In this document: in pieces, positions 60,484 to 64,000 of the stretch | Position numbering within the stretch: position 1 is the stretch's first letter | Layout: each line of letters begins with the position of its first letter | Assembly: GCA_965243285.1 (NCBI GenBank) | Contig: OZ251537.1 | Span: forward strand, 248,001-312,000 | Source: JAHRAW01 sp965243285 | Lineage (GTDB): Bacteria > Pseudomonadota > Gammaproteobacteria > Arenicellales > Poriferihabitantaceae | Length of the DNA stretch: 64,000 nucleotides | Reading direction: 5' to 3' | Program-made: the position numbers and the translations under genes | The notes under the pieces: generated by a model | Database searches by the model: none | Told to the model about the DNA's origin: nothing | Seen by the model: the letters and a program-made list of their open reading frames with translations, nothing else

Positions 60484-63400
60484 CTAAAATCTGGCTTCGC
60501 CTTTGATTAGAATGGTGCGGTCGGTGGTGCGTTGTTCGCCTAATAGATTTAGGTCGAAGCGGGAATCTGGGCGCCAGTTTAGGCCGATGCGGTAGGTGGC
60601 GGCGGTGGCGCGGGTGAATTCGCCGTAGGGGGTTAGCACGCCGCCGCGACGTAGGGATAGGCCGTAGCCCAAGCGGGCCTCTAGGCGGAGGTCGTAGGCG
60701 GTGGCGGCGTCTGGGGCTAATAGGCCGTCGCGCCATAATTGCGCGGTGGCGCTGTCGGCTTGGCCGTAACCGGGGGTTAGGTTGAAGGACCAGCCTTGCT
60801 GGTCGGCGCCGGGCTGTAGCGTTAGGCCGCCTTCGATGCCCCATTCCTTATAGTCGTTGTGGCCTAATAGGGCGCGCACGCGGCCGTGGGCGGTGAAGCG
60901 CGTCGCTGGGTTGTGGTAGCGCGCCCCGAGGCCGAATTCGGCGCCGCTGCCGCCTTTGCCATCGCCGCCGTCATGGCGGAGGCCGATTTCCAACGATGGG
61001 GCGATGGATGCGCCGCCGCCAGTGGCGTGGCTGCTGCTGGCTTCCAACAACAAGCGCAGGCGGGAGGTGTCGGCTTGCGGCGTGATGCCGGGGGTGTCTT
61101 GGATGATTAATTCGGCGCGCACGGCTTCGCCTTTGAGGCGCAACTCGGCGGCGGCGCCGCGCCACAACTGGCCGCCTAAGCCGAGGCCGATGGCGCGCAT
61201 GTCGAGGTCGCTGGAAAAACGCGCCGCGCCGGCCGGCGCCACTTCCAACTCGCCCTCGCCGAGGCCGAGCATGGCCCAGCCGTCCAGATTCTCGGTGCGC
61301 CAGCCGATATAGGGCTGCACGCTGCGGATATCGACCACATGCTTACCCGAGCCGAGGCCGCCGCCGGCGTCTTGGTAGTGCAGTTTGCTGTGCAGTTTGG
61401 ATAGGGATAAACCGAGCAGCCAATCATTGGCGGGGCGCGCATCCAGGCCGAGGTGCAGGCCGGTCAGTTCGCCGTCCCAGCGCAAGCCATCGCCATCGCC
61501 GGATAATTTCCGGTACTCGCCGCTGCCCCAGAAAACCGCGCCGCCAGCGGAATCGCCACCGCGCCCTTTGGCCAGCGGCATGGTGAATTCGCTGCCGGCC
61601 AGCAGTTCTTTTGCCTGGCGCTCATCTTTTGCCATGGTTTGGCCGTGGGTATTGATGATAGCGGCGATGCTGTCTTGCCCACCGATGGCGAAGCCGCCGG
61701 CCGCCGTGCCGGCTTGCTCTATCCGCCGGGTGATGGCGGCGACGGCGCTGTCTGCGAATGCTCGGGATATTTCCGGCAGGATGATTTGGTTTACGGCGTC
61801 GATGGTGGCGAACGAGTCGATGGTTACCGTGAAGGTGGCGGCTGGCACCGGGTTGCCGTATCGGTCTCGGTCGGGGGTGACGGCGTAGGTGAGTATGGTG
61901 ACGCCGGCTACGGTGGGCGTGCCATCCAAAATGCGGCTGGCGGCGTTGAAATTCAGCCCGATGGGTAGATTATCGTTAGTCGGGTCGGTGTGGGCGGCGG
62001 GGGCGGCATTCGGGCCGACCAGGGTGTAGGTGAAATCTCCCAAACCGTTGGGGCCGTAGCCGATGACTTCCGGCAACGGCATGGCGGCGGTGATTGCCTG
62101 GTTTATCGGGTGGTTTTGATTGCCAGGCAAGGGCTTAAAGACCGGGCCGTCGATGCTGACGGTGAAGGTCGCTTCCACCGGGGCGATGGGATTGTCGGCG
62201 GTGTAGGTGAGTAGGATGGGGTTGGCAGTTGGCTTCTCCGGCTCACCGGACAAAACTAGGGTGGCCGCATCGAAGGTCAATCCAGGCAGGACATCGGGAT
62301 GCCCGGGCGACAGGTGGTTGCTCTCGGCATCCCGCGAGGTCAGGGTGTAAGTAAATGAGTCCGTGGCGGCCGACTCGGCTTCCGGCAAGGTCAGGTCGAC
62401 CGTCGCGCCGGCGACATAGGTTTTGTGTTCCGGCTGGGCGTTGAATTCCGGGCCGGCGATGCTGGCGGTGAAGGTCGCCGTCAGCCTGCTGCTGGAATCG
62501 GCGGCGATATAGGTCAATTGGACATCGTCTACCTTATTGGGGGTGCCGGACAGGGTTCGCGTGCCATCATCAAAGGCAAAACCGGCCGGCAGGTCTCTGG
62601 TGTTGCCGCTGCTGTTGTCGGTGCCGGTGCCGGTCATGCTGTAGGTCACGGCGCCGATATTGCCGGTGACTGACGGCAAGGTTAAGGCGGTTATCGCCAC
62701 ACCCGCATCGTATTCTTGGTTCGATGGTAGGTCGCCGTCGAAAGCCAGCCGGGTGACATTGATGGCGAATATCGCATCCACCACATTGCCGTAGCGGTCG
62801 GTGGCGGCGTAGGTGAACCGCGTGTTGTCTATCGCGGTGGGCGTGCCATGCAAAATGCGGCGGGCAGCGCTGAAATTCAGCCCGGCCGGCAAAGTGTCGC
62901 CGGCCGCGCTCAAGGTGTAGGTGATGGGCCCGGCGCCGCTGGTGGCGGACGGCAAAGTCAGCGCCTCGATGGGCTGGTCGATGGGGTAGTTTTGCTCGCC
63001 CGGCAAGTCGCCTGCGAACGCTGGGCCGGTGACGGCGAAGGTGAATCTGGCCGTCACCGTGCTGCTGGCATCGGTGGCCGAGTAGGTCAATTCCACGGCC
63101 GCAGCGGCGGTGGTCGGCGTGCCGAATAGTCTTCGGGTGGTGGGGCTGAAGGTGAGGCCGGGCGGCAGATTGCGGTTCGCAGCGGTGCCGCCGGCGCCTA
63201 GCAGCGCGTAGGTGACCTCGCCGATGTCGCCGCCGACCGGCGGCATGGTCAGGGCGATGCTGTCGCCGGCGGCGTAGGTTAGGGCGCCGGGCGGGGCATA
63301 GGCGAAGAACAACTGGGCGATGTTGATGCGGAAGGTCGCCGTTGCCGTATTGCCGTAGCGGTCGGTGACCGTGTAGGTGAGCGTGCTGCTGCCGTAAATG

Positions 63401-64000
63401 TCAGGCGTGCCATCGAAAACCAAGGTGGTGGTGTTAAATCTAAGCCCAGACGACAGGTAGCCGCCGGCGCCGAGCAGCGTGTAGGTCAAATCTTCGGCGC
63501 CAGTGGCTGACGGCAGGGTGATGGCGGCAATCGGCTGGTGTATCGGGTAGTTTTGCTCGCCCGGCACGGCGGTGTCGAACGCTGGGCCGGTGATGGCGAC
63601 GGTGAAATTCGCCACCACCGTGCTGCTCGAATCGGTAGCCGTGTAGGTCAATTCGACGGCGTTTTCGGTCGCTATCTCGGCCGTGCCGGAGAGGCTTTGC
63701 GTGGCCGGGTCGAAGATGAGGGCGGGCGGCAGGTTGTGGCCGGCTGGGTCGGCCTCCGAGGCATCGCCGTCGGGGCCTACCAGGGTGTAGGTCACGGCGC
63801 CGATATTGCCGGCCACTGTTGGCAGGGTGAGGGTTATCGGCGTGCCGGCGGCGTAGAGTTGGGGCCTGGGGGCGGCGCTGGTGAAAGCCAGATGGGCGAC
63901 ATTAATGGTGAAGGTCGCAGTCACCACATTGCCGTAGCGGTCGGCGGCGGCGTAGGTGAGCAGCGTGGCGGCGATTTCGGTGGGCCTGCCCTCCAAAAGG
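60484..64000 (-). CDS. Ig-repeat autotransporter (beta-barrel adhesin), copy 1, N-terminus outside window
   Basis: The frame is open to the window end, giving at least 1,171 residues. The visible passenger has one partial and seven complete Ig-like repeats of 90-110 residues. They mostly alternate between a DRYGN type (LTYTVTDRYGNTATATF) and a DSSS type (LTYTATDSSSTVVANF). A helical linker (LPEISRAFADSAVAAIT) precedes the autotransporter barrel (GSGEYRKLSGDGDGLRW; SVQPYIGWRTENLDGWAMLG), which ends in ARF. It is expected to be anchored in the outer membrane with the repeats outside. Barrel and linker are clearly related to copy 2. Confidence 0.88.
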   Translation of the reverse strand, partial: LLEGRPTEIAATLLTYAAADRYGNVVTATFTINVAHLAFTSAAPRPQLYAAGTPITLTLPTVAGNIGAVTYTLVGPDGDASEADPAGHNLPPALIFDPATQSLSGTAEIATENAVELTYTATDSSSTVVANFTVAITGPAFDTAVPGEQNYPIHQPIAAITLPSATGAEDLTYTLLGAGGYLSSGLRFNTTTLVFDGTPDIYGSSTLTYTVTDRYGNTATATFRINIAQLFFAYAPPGALTYAAGDSIALTMPPVGGDIGEVTYALLGAGGTAANRNLPPGLTFSPTTRRLFGTPTTAAAAVELTYSATDASSTVTARFTFAVTGPAFAGDLPGEQNYPIDQPIEALTLPSATSGAGPITYTLSAAGDTLPAGLNFSAARRILHGTPTAIDNTRFTYAATDRYGNVVDAIFAINVTRLAFDGDLPSNQEYDAGVAITALTLPSVTGNIGAVTYSMTGTGTDNSSGNTRDLPAGFAFDDGTRTLSGTPNKVDDVQLTYIAADSSSRLTATFTASIAGPEFNAQPEHKTYVAGATVDLTLPEAESAATDSFTYTLTSRDAESNHLSPGHPDVLPGLTFDAATLVLSGEPEKPTANPILLTYTADNPIAPVEATFTVSIDGPVFKPLPGNQNHPINQAITAAMPLPEVIGYGPNGLGDFTYTLVGPNAAPAAHTDPTNDNLPIGLNFNAASRILDGTPTVAGVTILTYAVTPDRDRYGNPVPAATFTVTIDSFATIDAVNQIILPEISRAFADSAVAAITRRIEQAGTAAGGFAIGGQDSIAAIINTHGQTMAKDERQAKELLAGSEFTMPLAKGRGGDSAGGAVFWGSGEYRKLSGDGDGLRWDGELTGLHLGLDARPANDWLLGLSLSKLHSKLHYQDAGGGLGSGKHVVDIRSVQPYIGWRTENLDGWAMLGLGEGELEVAPAGAARFSSDLDMRAIGLGLGGQLWRGAAAELRLKGEAVRAELIIQDTPGITPQADTSRLRLLLEASSSHATGGGASIAPSLEIGLRHDGGDGKGGSGAEFGLGARYHNPATRFTAHGRVRALLGHNDYKEWGIEGGLTLQPGADQQGWSFNLTPGYGQADSATAQLWRDGLLAPDAATAYDLRLEARLGYGLSLRRGGVLTPYGEFTRATAATYRIGLNWRPDSRFDLNLLGEQRTTDRTILIKGEARF

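Overview
The window is a GC-rich (about 60%) chromosomal segment of a proteobacterium. Its gene orders are typical of Gammaproteobacteria: ftsY-ftsE-ftsX beside rsmD-coaD-ferredoxin, murA with hisD-hisC, and lpxC / dciA / secA / argJ / mutT / coaE. BamC, IscR and a SUF system fit the same assignment. Dense satellite-like intergenic DNA, broken genes and gaps in conserved operons suggest a genome under relaxed selection or rich in repeats, perhaps host-associated. That last point is inference.

Layout. 1-9.9 kb: surface-glycan genes (two GT4 glycosyltransferases, a polysaccharide deacetylase-like protein, two COG4671/MurG-like glycosyltransferases), panB, bamC and a TPR-sulfotransferase. 9.9-13 kb: a decayed patch with a MITE fragment, an Ig-domain adhesin remnant cut by a deleted IS481 element, then infA and a Doc-type toxin-antitoxin pair whose toxin has an in-frame amber codon. 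13-22.4 kb: ftsX-ftsE-ftsY, rsmD-coaD-fdx, hisC, hisD, murA. 22.9-29.3 kb: iscR-sufB-(small ORF)-sufC-sufD-sufT-Rieske without a cysteine desulfurase. 29.7-38.5 kb: coaE, mutT, argJ, secA, dciA, lpxC, rnfB. 38.5-64 kb: a large accessory island on the minus strand.

The island is the most striking part. Read in the direction of transcription (high to low coordinates) it holds an Ig-repeat autotransporter (open at the window edge), a tail-collar protein, a second Ig-repeat autotransporter, then a tightly packed series: a 665-residue unknown, a giant DUF6603-type protein (about 1,583 residues), a 785-residue unknown, a 1,206-residue unknown, a second tail-collar protein, a 2-oxoglutarate/Fe(II) hydroxylase and a kinase-like protein. 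None of the giant proteins has a visible signal peptide, and no sheath, tube, baseplate or AAA+ ATPase is present, so this is not a recognisable contractile injection system. The two collar proteins are nearly identical except for a 71-residue module of equal length that differs at many codons, mostly non-synonymously.

The intergenic DNA is unusual. At least six spacers carry a double-hairpin element whose second stem changes sequence while keeping its pairing, embedded in GCTTTT/AAAGC-type low-complexity tracts. A 130-bp MITE with 13-bp inverted ends, a three-copy ~204-bp tandem repeat where hisG would be expected, and a GGATTTGGC minisatellite upstream of murA add to this. Conserved proteins (BamC, SufD, SufT, ArgJ, DciA, MutT) carry Asp-Ser-rich linkers that match GATTC/GAATC-rich repeats in the DNA.
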